Source of the DNA: Brevibacterium sp. S111
GTDB lineage: Bacteria; Actinomycetota; Actinomycetes; Actinomycetales; Brevibacteriaceae
Assembly (NCBI RefSeq): GCF_004745075.1
Contig: NZ_RHFH01000004.1
Coordinates: 186,001-250,000, forward strand
Reading direction: 5' to 3'
Length of the DNA stretch: 64,000 nt
A model generated the notes under the pieces. It made no database searches and was not told the origin of the DNA. It saw only the letters and a program-made list of their open reading frames with translations. Shown piece after piece: positions 8,962 through 17,455 of this stretch (its first letter is position 1; each line of letters begins with the position of its first letter). Both the position numbers and the translations under genes were made by a program.

Positions 8962-9459
8962 GTGTCTCCCATTCGCCTCATCGCACGGCCCATGTTGGCC
9001 GCCGGCTACATTCTCAACGGCGTCGACCGTCTGCTGAAGCCCGAGGCCGCCGCGGCTTCGGTCGGTCCGCTGCTCAACCAGGCTCGCAAACAGGTCGACG
9101 TGCCCGTCGACGCCGTCACTCTCGCTCGAGCGACCGGTGTCGCTCAGGTGGCGGCAGGCTCTCTGCTGGCCATCGGCCGTTTCCCCCGCGTGAGTGCCAC
9201 GATCCTCGTCGGCACCTACCTTCTGGACACCGTCGGCGAACGTCTGTCTGCAGAGAAGGCGACGACGAAGGAAGAGAAGAAGGCACGCAACGAACGCACC
9301 GTGCTGCGCACCTCTCTGCTCGGCGGTGCACTGCTGGCCAGCGTCGACACCGCCGGTCGCCCCGGGCTGTGGTGGCGCACCCAGCACGCAGCCGAGGATC
9401 TGTGGTCGAGCGTCGAAGACACCTCGAAACAGGCACTGAGCGCACTCGGAGTTGACTGA
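8962..9459 (+). CDS. DoxX family membrane protein
   Basis: A 165-aa protein of the DoxX superfamily, with about four hydrophobic stretches (ARPMLAAGYILNGVDRL; GVAQVAAGSLLAIGRFPRV; SATILVGTYLLDTVG; TSLLGGALLASVDTAG). DoxX-like proteins are small integral membrane proteins; in mycobacteria one member works with a superoxide dismutase and a thiosulfate sulfurtransferase in oxidative stress. The GTG at 8962 follows GAAGGAAGG. The gene is divergent from the redox sigma factor and its stop overlaps the proposed aroA start. Confidence 0.75.
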   Translation: MSPIRLIARPMLAAGYILNGVDRLLKPEAAAASVGPLLNQARKQVDVPVDAVTLARATGVAQVAAGSLLAIGRFPRVSATILVGTYLLDTVGERLSAEKATTKEEKKARNERTVLRTSLLGGALLASVDTAGRPGLWWRTQHAAEDLWSSVEDTSKQALSALGVD

Positions 9460-10807
9460 CATCCCTACGCACACTCCCCCGGTGACCGGCGATTGGCAAC
9501 CGCCGGTCGCCGGTTCCCGCATCACAGCCACCGTCTCCGTGCCCGGTTCGAAATCCCTGACGAACCGCTATCTCATTCTCGCGGCCCTTGCCCAGTCCGG
9601 CTCCGAGCTCAAGGGCTGGCTGCGCAGTCGCGACACCATGCTCATGATCGAAGCACTCCGTCGCCTCGGTGCCGTCATCGACGAAGACGGCGATGTGCTC
9701 CACATCGAACCCATCGCTCTGGCCGGCACCGACGTCGGAACCGGTCCGGGCAGCGCCCCCGGCACCGAGGAGGCCCGACCGATTGCCATCGATTGCGGTC
9801 TCGCCGGCACCGTCATGCGCTTCATCCCCCCGGTGGCGGCGCTGACCGGTCGTGAGGTCGTCCTCGACGGGGACGAACAGGCACGGGTGCGCCCGATGTC
9901 GGTCACCGTGGATTCGTTGCGCCGCCTCGGCGCGCAGATCACCTCGACCGAGGGCATGCTGCCGATGACCGTGCATGCCTCTTCGCAGGTGCGCGGCGGC
10001 CAACTCGACATCGATGCCAGCGCCTCCAGCCAGTTCGTCTCGGGTCTGCTGCTGACCGGTGCGGTCATGCCCTTGGGTCTCGAACTCGTCAACACCGGCA
10101 CGACCGTGCCCAGCCGCACCCATGTCGACATGACGATCGAGGTCCTCCGAGACGCCGGAGTCGACGTCAGCGAACCCGAGTCCGAACGCTGGATCATCGA
10201 ACCCGGGCAGCCGCGCGGGCTCGACGTCCAGGTCGAACCGGATCTGTCGAACGCCGCCGCCTTCGCCGCGGCCGCGATCGCCGCGGGCGGGACCGTGACC
10301 ATCGCTGACTGGCCCGCGCACACCACGCAGGCCGGCGACGGGTTCAGGAACATCGCCGAAGCCTTCGGCGCGCAGGTCTCGCTCGACCGGGACGGTCTGC
10401 ACGTCACGGGCCCCGAGGAGATCTCCCCCGTCGATCTCGACCTCTCGGCCGTCGGCGAGCTGACACCGGTGGTCTCGGCACTGGCTGCCCTGGCGAACGG
10501 CACCTCGCAGCTGCGCGGCATCGGACATCTGCGTGGTCACGAAACCGACCGACTGGCCGCCCTCACCCGGGAGTACACAGCCCTCGGCGTCGACGTCGTC
10601 GAGCACGCCGAGGCCCTGACGATCACGGGCACCCGCGAACTGCGTCCGGCACTGTGGCACACGTACCACGACCACCGCATGGTCATGGCCGGAGCCATCC
10701 TCGCCTCGTGCAACGATGGGATGATCATCGAAAACGCAGGCACCGTGGCCAAGACTCTGCCGGCCTTCACTCAGCTGTGGGAAGCCATGCTCACACCCGG
10801 AACCTGA
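9452..10807 (+). CDS. aroA: 3-phosphoshikimate 1-carboxyvinyltransferase (EPSP synthase)
   Basis: A 451-aa enzyme of the shikimate pathway that transfers the enolpyruvyl group of PEP to shikimate-3-phosphate. N-terminal VPGSKSLTNRYLILAALA carries the substrate-binding Lys/Ser, and the conserved GLAGTVMRF, SASSQFVSGLLL, DLSNAAAF and HDHRMVMAGAI follow in order. The proposed TTG start overlaps the doxX stop. GGAG abuts it directly, which is unusually close, so a GTG at 9481 is the alternative. It heads the conserved actinobacterial run aroA-rsgA-hisN. Confidence 0.95.
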   Translation: MTDIPTHTPPVTGDWQPPVAGSRITATVSVPGSKSLTNRYLILAALAQSGSELKGWLRSRDTMLMIEALRRLGAVIDEDGDVLHIEPIALAGTDVGTGPGSAPGTEEARPIAIDCGLAGTVMRFIPPVAALTGREVVLDGDEQARVRPMSVTVDSLRRLGAQITSTEGMLPMTVHASSQVRGGQLDIDASASSQFVSGLLLTGAVMPLGLELVNTGTTVPSRTHVDMTIEVLRDAGVDVSEPESERWIIEPGQPRGLDVQVEPDLSNAAAFAAAAIAAGGTVTIADWPAHTTQAGDGFRNIAEAFGAQVSLDRDGLHVTGPEEISPVDLDLSAVGELTPVVSALAALANGTSQLRGIGHLRGHETDRLAALTREYTALGVDVVEHAEALTITGTRELRPALWHTYHDHRMVMAGAILASCNDGMIIENAGTVAKTLPAFTQLWEAMLTPGT

Positions 10808-10808
10808 G

Positions 10809-11873
10809 ATGGGGAAGATCTACCGCGACGAGGACTACCGTCCCCGACCGAACCGACGCGGCTCGCGTCCCCGGACGAAGAACCGCCCCGACCACAAGGA
10901 CGCTGTGTCCGGACTGGTCACCGAGGTCGATCGAGGACGGTACCGAGTCATCCTCGCCGATGACGACGGGAAGTTCCCGTCTTCGGCCCACCGGCAGAAG
11001 ACGGCGGGGAAATCGGGGCGTCGGGCCGCCTCGGTCACGGCCGTGCGGGCCTCTCATCTGCGCCGTCAGGCGATCGTACCCGGCGACGTCGTCAGACTCG
11101 TCGGAGACACCTCGGGCGATGAGGGGACACTGGCTCGACTGGTCGAGATCACCGACCGCAAGACCTTGCTCAGACGCAGCGCCGATGACACCGACCCGAC
11201 CGAACGCGTCATCGTCGCCAACGTCGACGTCCTCGGAATCGTCACGGCCACGATCGACCCGGACCCCTCCTTCGGGCTCATCGACCGTGCTCTCGTCGCG
11301 GCCTTCGATGCCGGGATCACTGCCCTGCTCATCGTCACCAAGACCGATCTGCATCCGGCCACGGAGATCCGGCAGCGGTTCTCCGCCAGCGGGGTCGACA
11401 TCGTCGAATCGGCGATCGACCCGGATGCAGACACCGTGGAGTCGGATGCGGAGATCCTCGACCGCCTCGGCGGGCGCATCAGCGTCCTCGTCGGACATTC
11501 GGGCGTCGGCAAATCCACACTGACCAATGCCCTCGTCCCCGCCGCCGAGCGCGCCACCGGGCACGTCAACGATGTCACGGGACGTGGCAGGCACACCTCC
11601 TCCTCCGCGGTCTGCCTGCCGCTGGAACACGACGGATGGCTCATCGACACCCCCGGTGTGCGCAGCTTCGGTCTCGCGCATGTCGACCGGGAGAATCTCA
11701 TCTCCGCGTTCCCCGAACTCGTCGACGCCACAGCCGACTGCCCTCGAGGATGCACTCACCTCGCCGATTCCCCCGGCTGTCGCCTCGACGACTGGGTCGC
11801 GGAAGGCAAAGGCGGCCCCGGCGGAATCTCACGTCTGGAGTCGCTGCGCAGGCTGCTGCCCACGACTGGATAG
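10809..11873 (+). CDS. rsgA: Ribosome small-subunit-dependent GTPase A
   Basis: A 354-aa circularly permuted GTPase for late 30S subunit maturation. An N-terminal OB-fold (about residues 35-115) is followed by the permuted G motifs: G4 TKTD before the P-loop GHSGVGKST, then switch region TGRGRHTSS and G3 DTPGVRSFG. The C-terminal zinc site CPRGCTHLADSPGC ends the protein. It begins one nucleotide after the aroA stop codon and is probably co-transcribed. Confidence 0.95.
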   Translation: MGKIYRDEDYRPRPNRRGSRPRTKNRPDHKDAVSGLVTEVDRGRYRVILADDDGKFPSSAHRQKTAGKSGRRAASVTAVRASHLRRQAIVPGDVVRLVGDTSGDEGTLARLVEITDRKTLLRRSADDTDPTERVIVANVDVLGIVTATIDPDPSFGLIDRALVAAFDAGITALLIVTKTDLHPATEIRQRFSASGVDIVESAIDPDADTVESDAEILDRLGGRISVLVGHSGVGKSTLTNALVPAAERATGHVNDVTGRGRHTSSSAVCLPLEHDGWLIDTPGVRSFGLAHVDRENLISAFPELVDATADCPRGCTHLADSPGCRLDDWVAEGKGGPGGISRLESLRRLLPTTG

Positions 11874-11882
11874 GCTGGGAGC
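11871..11882 (+). promoter_or_regulatory. -10 element for a leaderless hisN transcript
   Basis: TAGGCT (11871-11876) is followed by 6 nt and the hisN ATG, so transcription should start at or within a base of the start codon. It overlaps the rsgA stop codon. Confidence 0.55.
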
Positions 11883-12674
11883 ATGAACGACCTCGACTTG
11901 GCGAGAGAGCTCGCCGATCTCGCCGATTCCATCAGCCATCCTCGCTTCCGGGACCAGGATTTCTCCGTCGAAACCAAACCGGATCTCACTCCCGTCACCG
12001 AATGCGACCGTGCGGTGGAGAGGGCGATCGTGGACCGCCTCGGCGAGGTGCGCCCGGATGACAGCGTTCTCGGTGAGGAGTTCGGCTCCCACGGCGAATC
12101 CTCCCGCCGATGGATCATCGATCCCATCGACGGGACGAAGAACTTCGTGCGCGGAGTGCCTGTGTGGGCAACCCTGATCTCCCTCTATGACGGCGAGGCT
12201 CCGCTGCTCGGGATGGTCTCGGCACCGGCGCTCGGACGACGCTGGTGGGCCGAGACGGGCAAGGGGGCGTTCGCCGCGGCGCTGGGGGCTCCGGCGAAGC
12301 CGATCTCCGTGTCCGAGGTCGCGAGCCTCGCCGATGCATCGCTGTCGTATTCTTCACTGATGGGGTGGAAGGATCTGGGGATCCTCGACGAATTCCTCGG
12401 ACTCTGCGAATCCCTGTGGCGCACACGCGGCTACGGCGACTTCTACTCGTACATGCTCGTGGCCGAAGGTGCTGTCGATCTCGCCTGCGAGCCCGAGCTC
12501 GCTCTCTATGACATGGGCGCGCTCGTGCCGATCGTGCTCGAAGCCGGAGGAACCTTCACCAACACCGCGGGAGTCCCCGGCCCCTTCGGCGGCAATGCCG
12601 TGGCCAGCAATTCCCATCTCCACGAAACCGCACTCGATCACTTCGGTCGGGTCTCCCCCGAGGCGATCGCATGA
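11883..12674 (+). CDS. hisN: Histidinol-phosphatase (inositol monophosphatase family)
   Basis: A 263-aa Mg2+-dependent phosphatase of the IMPase fold. Metal-binding motifs are GEEFGS, DPIDGTKNFVRG and, near the C-terminus, YDMGALVPIVLEAGG (WDxAA in classical IMPases). In actinobacteria the member next to rsgA/aroA is the HisN histidinol-phosphatase that completes the penultimate histidine step; that assignment relies on neighbourhood. A -10 six nt before the ATG suggests independent leaderless transcription. The stop overlaps the next start (ATGA). Confidence 0.87.
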   Translation: MNDLDLARELADLADSISHPRFRDQDFSVETKPDLTPVTECDRAVERAIVDRLGEVRPDDSVLGEEFGSHGESSRRWIIDPIDGTKNFVRGVPVWATLISLYDGEAPLLGMVSAPALGRRWWAETGKGAFAAALGAPAKPISVSEVASLADASLSYSSLMGWKDLGILDEFLGLCESLWRTRGYGDFYSYMLVAEGAVDLACEPELALYDMGALVPIVLEAGGTFTNTAGVPGPFGGNAVASNSHLHETALDHFGRVSPEAIA

Positions 12675-13939
12675 TGCCGGACATCCAAGGCAGCCGACTG
12701 TGGCATGACATGGCCGAGGCCGCAGGACTGACCAACCCCGACGGAACGATCGGTGAGACCATCTACGGGCAGATGACGAAGCTGGCCGCCGACCTCGGTG
12801 CCGTCAACCTCGGACAGGGCGCGCCCGGGACAGAACCGCCCGATGAGCTCATCACTGCCACCGCGGAAGCGATGCGCGCCGGTTTCAACCAGTACGCTCC
12901 CGGTCAGGGCTTCCCGCAGCTGCTGGAGGCTGTTGCGGCGCAGCGGCAACGCGACTTCGGCCAACGGGTCGATCCCGCCGAGGTGTTCTACACCGCCGGT
13001 GCCACCGAAGGGCTGACCGCCGCGATCCTCGCCCTCCTTCCCCGCGGCGGAACAGTCGTGTCATTCGAACCGTTTTACGACTCCTATCCGGCAGCGATCA
13101 CAGCGGCCGGCGGCAACCTGCACACCGTGGCGATTCTGCCCGACGGTCAGGGCGGCTTTGCGCCCGACTGGGCGGAATTCGATTCCGTGATCGCGCAGGT
13201 GCGGCCGACGATCATCCTTGTCAACACCCCGCACAATCCGACCGGGCACATCTTCTCTGCCGAAGAGCTCGCCCATATCGGTCGCGCGGCCGAGTCGGTC
13301 GATGCCTGGATCATCACCGATGAGGTCTACGAACAGCTCGTCCTCACCGGGGCCGCACACATTCCACCGGCTGTGGCCATCGAGGATGCGGAGCGGGTCG
13401 TCACGGTCTCTTCGGCAGGCAAGTCCTGGAACACGACCGGATGGAAGATCGGTTGGGTCATCGCCTCGCCCACTGTCCTGAAAGCCATTCAGACGGTCAA
13501 ACAGTTCCTCACCTTCACCGCCGGTGGGCCGATGCAGATCGGTATGGCCGAGCTGCTCTCAGGCAACTCCACGTTCGTCGCGGAGAACCGCGCATCACTG
13601 CGTGCCCGCGCAGATGTGCTCGTCCCGGCTTGTCGCAGCGTTGCCGGAGCGATGGTGTCGACACCGCAGGCCGGGTACTTCACCGTGATGGATTTCTCGG
13701 CGCTGACCGAGCTCGATGCCTTCGCGCTCAATGATCTGCTGGGCCGCGAGTTCGGCCTGGTCGGAATTCCCGTTCCGGCCCTGTGCCGACCCGGCAGTTC
13801 TGCCTACAGCGCTTACCGATCGTCGATCCGGTATTCGTTCTGCAAGTCGGTTGCCGATGTCGACCAGGGAGCCCAGCTGTTCATTGCACTCGGCACCCAC
13901 CTCCGGGAGCATCCCGACGCGCTTCGCCGCTCACGCTGA
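12671..13939 (+). CDS. PLP-dependent aminotransferase, class I/II
   Basis: A 422-aa fold-type I aminotransferase. Visible landmarks are NQYAPGQGFPQL, the cofactor aspartate region TPHNPTGHIF, ITDEVYEQL, and the PLP lysine in SSAGKSWNTTGWKIGW. It resembles the kynurenine/methionine aminotransferase (YbdL-like) and DapC-like branch. A true dapC is encoded separately at 62444-63565, so this gene is more likely a broad-specificity amino-acid aminotransferase. It is translationally coupled to hisN by a 4-nt overlap. Substrate is not decidable from sequence alone. Confidence 0.88.
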   Translation: MMPDIQGSRLWHDMAEAAGLTNPDGTIGETIYGQMTKLAADLGAVNLGQGAPGTEPPDELITATAEAMRAGFNQYAPGQGFPQLLEAVAAQRQRDFGQRVDPAEVFYTAGATEGLTAAILALLPRGGTVVSFEPFYDSYPAAITAAGGNLHTVAILPDGQGGFAPDWAEFDSVIAQVRPTIILVNTPHNPTGHIFSAEELAHIGRAAESVDAWIITDEVYEQLVLTGAAHIPPAVAIEDAERVVTVSSAGKSWNTTGWKIGWVIASPTVLKAIQTVKQFLTFTAGGPMQIGMAELLSGNSTFVAENRASLRARADVLVPACRSVAGAMVSTPQAGYFTVMDFSALTELDAFALNDLLGREFGLVGIPVPALCRPGSSAYSAYRSSIRYSFCKSVADVDQGAQLFIALGTHLREHPDALRRSR

Positions 13940-13988
13940 TCCGTTCCCGCAGCCTTTCGGCTGCGCCCTGAGGAAGCAGCTGCGAAAA

Positions 13989-14034
13989 CGATGGGAGGGG
14001 CGAACCGCTTTTGAGCGGTTCGCCCCTCCCATCG
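13989..14034. terminator. Strong bidirectional terminator
   Basis: A perfect 21-bp stem with a TTTG loop lies between the aminotransferase and the convergent yceI gene. Confidence 0.9.
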
Positions 14035-14111
14035 TCAGTGCCCGATCGGGCCGGCGCTGAGACTTCTCTGCTCGATACCAGCTTGTTGCCGGGCCGATGG
14101 TGAAGGCCGAA

Positions 14112-14660
14112 TCAGGCCTTGACGAGCTCGAGTTCGAGTTCGATCTTGACCTTATCGGAGACGAGGAGCTCGCCGCCGCCGAGCACGGCTTCGAAGGACA
14201 TTCCGAAGTCCTTGCGATTGACCGTGGCAGTCGCCGACAGACCGGCGACCTGGTTTCCGTTGGGATCGGTGGCAGCGCCGCCGAACTCTGTCTTGAAGGC
14301 GACCTCCTTGGTCACGCCGCGCATGGTCAGCTCGCCGACGGTCTCGAACTCTTCAGAGTCAGAGGCCTTGATCGCGGTGGACGTGAAGGTCAGTTTCGGA
14401 TGTTCTTCGGCAAGGAAGAAGTCACCGCTCTTGAGGTGGCCGTCGCGCTGCTCCTGGCGGGTGGAGATCGAATCGACGAGTGCCTCGGCGGAGACCGAGC
14501 TGTTCTCGAGAGTCTCGCCGACATCGACGCTGCCGCCGATCTCTTCGAACAGGCCACGGACCTTCGAAACGCCAGCGTGGCGGGCGGTGAACGTGAACTC
14601 CGAGTGGATGGGATCGATGTTCCAGGTTCCGGCGGTGAGTCCCTGAGGAAGTGCAGTCAT
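14112..14660 (-). CDS. YceI family lipid/isoprenoid-binding protein (first copy)
   Basis: A 182-aa single-domain YceI lipocalin-like protein (GTWNIDPIHSEFTFTARH, SKVRGLFEEIGG, RDGHLKSGDFFLAEEHP, MRGVTKEVAF). Family members bind long polyisoprenoids; in actinobacteria they are often cytosolic and stress-induced, and this one has no signal peptide. AGGAG lies 5 nt before the chosen ATG (MTALPQGL). The promoter region contains a large inverted repeat. A second copy is encoded at 15958-16551. Confidence 0.88.
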   Translation of the reverse strand: MTALPQGLTAGTWNIDPIHSEFTFTARHAGVSKVRGLFEEIGGSVDVGETLENSSVSAEALVDSISTRQEQRDGHLKSGDFFLAEEHPKLTFTSTAIKASDSEEFETVGELTMRGVTKEVAFKTEFGGAATDPNGNQVAGLSATATVNRKDFGMSFEAVLGGGELLVSDKVKIELELELVKA

Positions 14661-14673
14661 CATGTCTCCTTTT

Positions 14674-14719
14674 GGTTGAAATTTGAAGTACAAGACTGAC
14701 TTTAGTTCAACTTTCAATC
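14674..14719. promoter_or_regulatory. Inverted repeat (probable operator) upstream of yceI
   Basis: Two 17-nt arms (14674-14690 and 14703-14719), separated by 12 nt, match at 14 of 17 positions as an inverted repeat. Each arm contains TTGAAA-N-TTGAA. This TTGAA-rich dyad resembles operators of MarR-type regulators. No regulator gene is adjacent. Confidence 0.55.
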
Positions 14720-14763
14720 ATGCGCAAGCCCCTCGGGTGAATGGCAAGTGGCCATGTGTCGGA

Positions 14764-14810
14764 GGTCACCTGTACTCGGTTTGGCCGCCAGGTGACCCCT
14801 CGTGTAGAGT
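14764..14810 (+). promoter_or_regulatory. Promoter of the initiator tRNA with an overlapping inverted repeat
   Basis: TTGGCC (14781-14786) and TAGAGT (14805-14810) are 18 nt apart and end 11 nt before the tRNA. A perfect 9-bp inverted repeat GGTCACCTG (14764-14772) / CAGGTGACC (14789-14797) brackets the -35. Confidence 0.6.
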
Positions 14811-14821
14811 TAAGAACACGC

Positions 14822-14898
14822 CGCGGGGTGGAGCAGTTCGGTAGCTCGCCGGGCTCATAACCCGGAGGTCGGAGGTTCAAATCCTCCCCCCGCCACCA
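14822..14898 (+). tRNA. Initiator tRNA-fMet (CAU)
   Basis: A 77-nt cloverleaf with the CCA end encoded. The acceptor stem has an unpaired C1-C72 and pairs 2-71 to 7-66; anticodon loop CUCAUAA; anticodon stem CCGGG/CCCGG with the three consecutive G-C pairs of initiators; T arm GGAGG-TTCAAAT-CCTCC. The unpaired 1-72 position and the GGG/CCC stem identify it as initiator rather than elongator tRNA-Met. It has its own promoter and terminator. Confidence 0.95.
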
Positions 14899-14906
14899 AG
14901 GTGGCA

Positions 14907-14945
14907 GAACCCCCAGTCAGTTGAACTGACTGGGGGTTCTTCTCA
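14907..14945 (+). terminator. Intrinsic terminator of tRNA-fMet
   Basis: A stem of about 15 bp (GAACCCCCAGTCAGT and its complement) around a very short loop is followed by a T-rich tail (TTCTTCTC). Confidence 0.88.
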
Positions 14946-15149
14946 TTCACACACCTCGGCCTCGGGACTCCGGGGTTAAGGGTTATAGGCCAAAATGTGT
15001 GTACAGCAGCGGCGTGTCACGGACACTGATGTCATCGTGATCGACCGCCCCAGCCCTTTTGGATTCCGTTGCCGACCTCGATGCTGAACCCGGTCCCATA
15101 CAGTCGGTTCGTTTCGTCTCTGCCTGTTCCGGAATCGACTATGGCGGGG

Positions 15150-15660
15150 CGTTGACGGTCGTTGTCCCATGCCTGCGGGGTGACGAAAGACCACGGTTTC
15201 CTGGGAGCCTGGGTCTGCAGGTACAGCAACCAATCGATACCACGGCGGGCGTGTTCGATCGACGGGCCCCGATGAGCACGGAGGAAGTCCTTGATCGCTT
15301 TGTCCGCGCCTCCTTCCAAGGCACTCGTCGCTCGCGCCGCGGCCTCGTCGAGAGTCGTGACTTTCGGCAACCGTTGGATCCAGGACGCGGTGATCTGGTC
15401 ATGGATCTCCTCGGTGGGGGCCACTTTGGAGTCACGTTCCAGCATCACCGGGTGCGGCGAGGAAACGTCGCGATCGACTGGGCCTGTTCGGCCAGGCGAT
15501 GGCTGCCGAGCAGCCAGTTCAGAAACGCCTGGAACAGCGATTTCCGAGTGATATCTGTCTTGGACTGGGTCGTCGAGGCCTTTTACAACGCCACCTGGTG
15601 CGGCCTGAGCTGGTCCTGCCGTTCTTGACGAGCTTGCTGGCGCATAACCCCTCGTTTCCA
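15150..15660 (-). pseudogene. Decayed IS1249-like transposase remnant
   Basis: Pieces of one transposase lie in order in three frames on the minus strand. An N-terminal zinc-ribbon segment (KLVKNGRTSSGRTRWRCK, about 15580-15650) is followed in a second frame by KTDITRKSLFQAFLNWLLGS (about 15445-15580). A C-terminal segment in a third frame reads LEGGADKAIKDFLRAHRG and GIDWLLYLQT (about 15150-15430). The order and motifs match IS1249-type transposases, normally near 390 aa. Here the catalytic middle is deleted and two frameshifts plus internal stops break the rest. No intact terminal inverted repeats were found. The element is dead. Confidence 0.7.
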
Positions 15661-15802
15661 ACGATACGTCGACGACTGTGGCGAAGACCCAGCGCGGGCA
15701 CTCGAAGCTCTATGAGTGGAATGTCGAAGCCGGACAAGCGCTGGTGCACGACATCGCTCACTTTGGGGTAACACTGGGCAACGCCGATGATGCTGCGGTC
15801 TC

Positions 15803-15834
15803 GGCCACATGGCCCTACGGCCACGTGGCCCTAC
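15803..15834. repeat. Tandem 16-bp direct repeat
   Basis: Two adjacent copies of GGCCACRTGGCCCTAC differ at one base, each with a near-palindromic GGCCACRTGGCC core. It lies in the gene-poor stretch between the transposase remnant and the second yceI. Confidence 0.7.
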
Positions 15835-15957
15835 GTAAAGCACTGGCTCCTTCACCCAGAGTCACCTGCCGTGATGCCCAGCTACCTGAGCCGAAAATCG
15901 AAGCTTGACTGACGATCACTGATCCTTCGCTCGGTCCGGCCAGCATGGCCGCCCTTC

Positions 15958-16551
15958 TCAGCTGCTCCGCTTGTCCTGCGACGATTTCGACGGTACCTCC
16001 GGGTCCTGCGACTTGATGAGCGAGAGTTCGAACTCCAATGTGATCTTGTCGCTGACGAGCAGGCCGCTCGAGTCCAGTGCCTTGTTCCACGACACCTCCC
16101 AGTCCTTGCGGTCAATGCGTCGAGTGCCCTCCAGACCCGCACGCAGCATCCCCATGTGGTCAGTGTTGATCCCGATGAGCTCAAGCGGCAGCGACACTGT
16201 CTTCGTCACTCCGCGGATGGTGAGAGGGCCGGTGACGACGAACGAGTTCTCGTCGACTTCATCGATCCCCGTGGCCTCGAATCGCATCTCCGGGTATTCC
16301 TCGACGTTGAAGAAATCAGCGCTGCGCAGGTGCTCGTCTCTGCCCTCATTGCGGGTGTCGACACTGGCCGTTCCGATCACCACGCTCACTGTCGACGAAG
16401 CCACGTCTCCGCCGTCGATCAGAGCCTCCCCCGACACATCGCTGAATGCCCCGCGAACGCGCGAGACCATGGCATGGCGGGTTGAGAACCCGACCCGCGA
16501 ATGCGCTGGGTCGATCTCCCAGATTCCAGTGATTGCTGCTTCCTGTGGCAT
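15958..16551 (-). CDS. YceI family lipid/isoprenoid-binding protein (second copy)
   Basis: A 197-aa YceI protein, clearly paralogous to the one at 14112-14660 (GIWEIDPAHSRVGFSTRH, SRVRGAFSDVSGEA, RDEHLRSADFFNVEEYP, IRGVTKTVSLPLEL) but diverged, with a Ser/Lys-rich tail (DPEVPSKSSQDKRSS). No signal peptide. AAGGAG lies upstream of the ATG. The pair flanks the tRNA-fMet and the dead transposase, so it is either an old duplication or two separately retained genes. The ligand is unknown. Confidence 0.87.
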   Translation of the reverse strand: MPQEAAITGIWEIDPAHSRVGFSTRHAMVSRVRGAFSDVSGEALIDGGDVASSTVSVVIGTASVDTRNEGRDEHLRSADFFNVEEYPEMRFEATGIDEVDENSFVVTGPLTIRGVTKTVSLPLELIGINTDHMGMLRAGLEGTRRIDRKDWEVSWNKALDSSGLLVSDKITLEFELSLIKSQDPEVPSKSSQDKRSS

Positions 16552-16627
16552 GTTCTGACTCCTTCATTCGGCACCCATGACGGCAGTCATGAGGCAGGAT
16601 CTTGGTAATGAGGCGGACGAAGACGAA

Positions 16628-17455
16628 TCAGACGCCGTCTTCATCTCGGTGCGACATGGTGGCCGCAAGTCCGTAGACACGGTCGGCTCCCGAGGCTCGA
16701 GCAAGTCGGGCGATCGCCGTCATCGTCGCCCCGTCGGTCCAGATATCGTCAACGACGAGGCAGGGGCCGTGAAGACGCCGTTCAAGGGCACTGGCCCTCA
16801 GCGCTCCCCCGGCGATCCGCCACGCGGGCCATTGGAGAATCACCAGGTCCTTTCCCGTCGCTGCGGCCAGACCACGGGCGAGCCGTGTGCGCAGGTTGGG
16901 CACTTCACCGAGTGAATCCGGCCCACCGATGATGACGGTGGCGGATCTGTATGCCGGATGACTTCTGACAACTCGAGTCAGGTCGTCGACGAGTGATTGC
17001 GTCGCCAATGCCCCGGAGCGAGGTCGTACAGGGAATGTCTTCGCTCGCTCGATCTGGTCGCCGGGGACACGGGATCTGTGCTGGTGGACGCTGCCAAGAG
17101 CATTTCTCGCACCTTCCACCGACCAGTCGAGCACAGAGACCAGATCCAGATCACTGACGTTGGGCAGGCTGAGCGTCTCGTTGAGGACGGTGACGAGGTC
17201 CTCCTTGTCACGGGTGAGAGATGACAGCATCCATCTGACCCGGACATTGAATTGAGATCTTCGCCGCTCGGGCACCTCCGCGTATCTGAATTCAGCACCG
17301 AAGCAGTACTCCAGATGTTCCAACGGCCCATCCGAGTCGACGGACAGATACATATCGAGATCGGGCGCGCCTGAACTCGTCGCAGACTCACGCAGAAGAA
17401 CGTCGTGAATCCGTCCTGATCGGCGAGCGGCGACTACCGTGTACCCTCTGCTCAT
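16628..17455 (-). CDS. Phosphoribosyltransferase-domain protein of unknown function
   Basis: A 275-aa protein. The C-terminal half has a type I phosphoribosyltransferase fold with a clear PRPP loop, CLVVDDIWTDGATMTA, near residues 240-255. The N-terminal half (about 130 residues) shows no family I recognise. ComF-like competence proteins share the PRPP loop but normally carry N-terminal zinc cysteines, which are absent here. I chose the ATG at 17455 (MSRGYTVVAARR); a TTG 15 nt upstream is also possible and neither has a strong ribosome binding site. It has no operon partner and sits in a gene-poor segment beside the transposase remnant, which hints at an accessory gene. Substrate not assignable. 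Confidence 0.65.
   Translation of the reverse strand: MSRGYTVVAARRSGRIHDVLLRESATSSGAPDLDMYLSVDSDGPLEHLEYCFGAEFRYAEVPERRRSQFNVRVRWMLSSLTRDKEDLVTVLNETLSLPNVSDLDLVSVLDWSVEGARNALGSVHQHRSRVPGDQIERAKTFPVRPRSGALATQSLVDDLTRVVRSHPAYRSATVIIGGPDSLGEVPNLRTRLARGLAAATGKDLVILQWPAWRIAGGALRASALERRLHGPCLVVDDIWTDGATMTAIARLARASGADRVYGLAATMSHRDEDGV

Noticed and set aside
12671-13939. Calling this aminotransferase dapC
   Set aside because: The ferredoxin-linked gene at 62444-63565 fits dapC better by context and sequence style.
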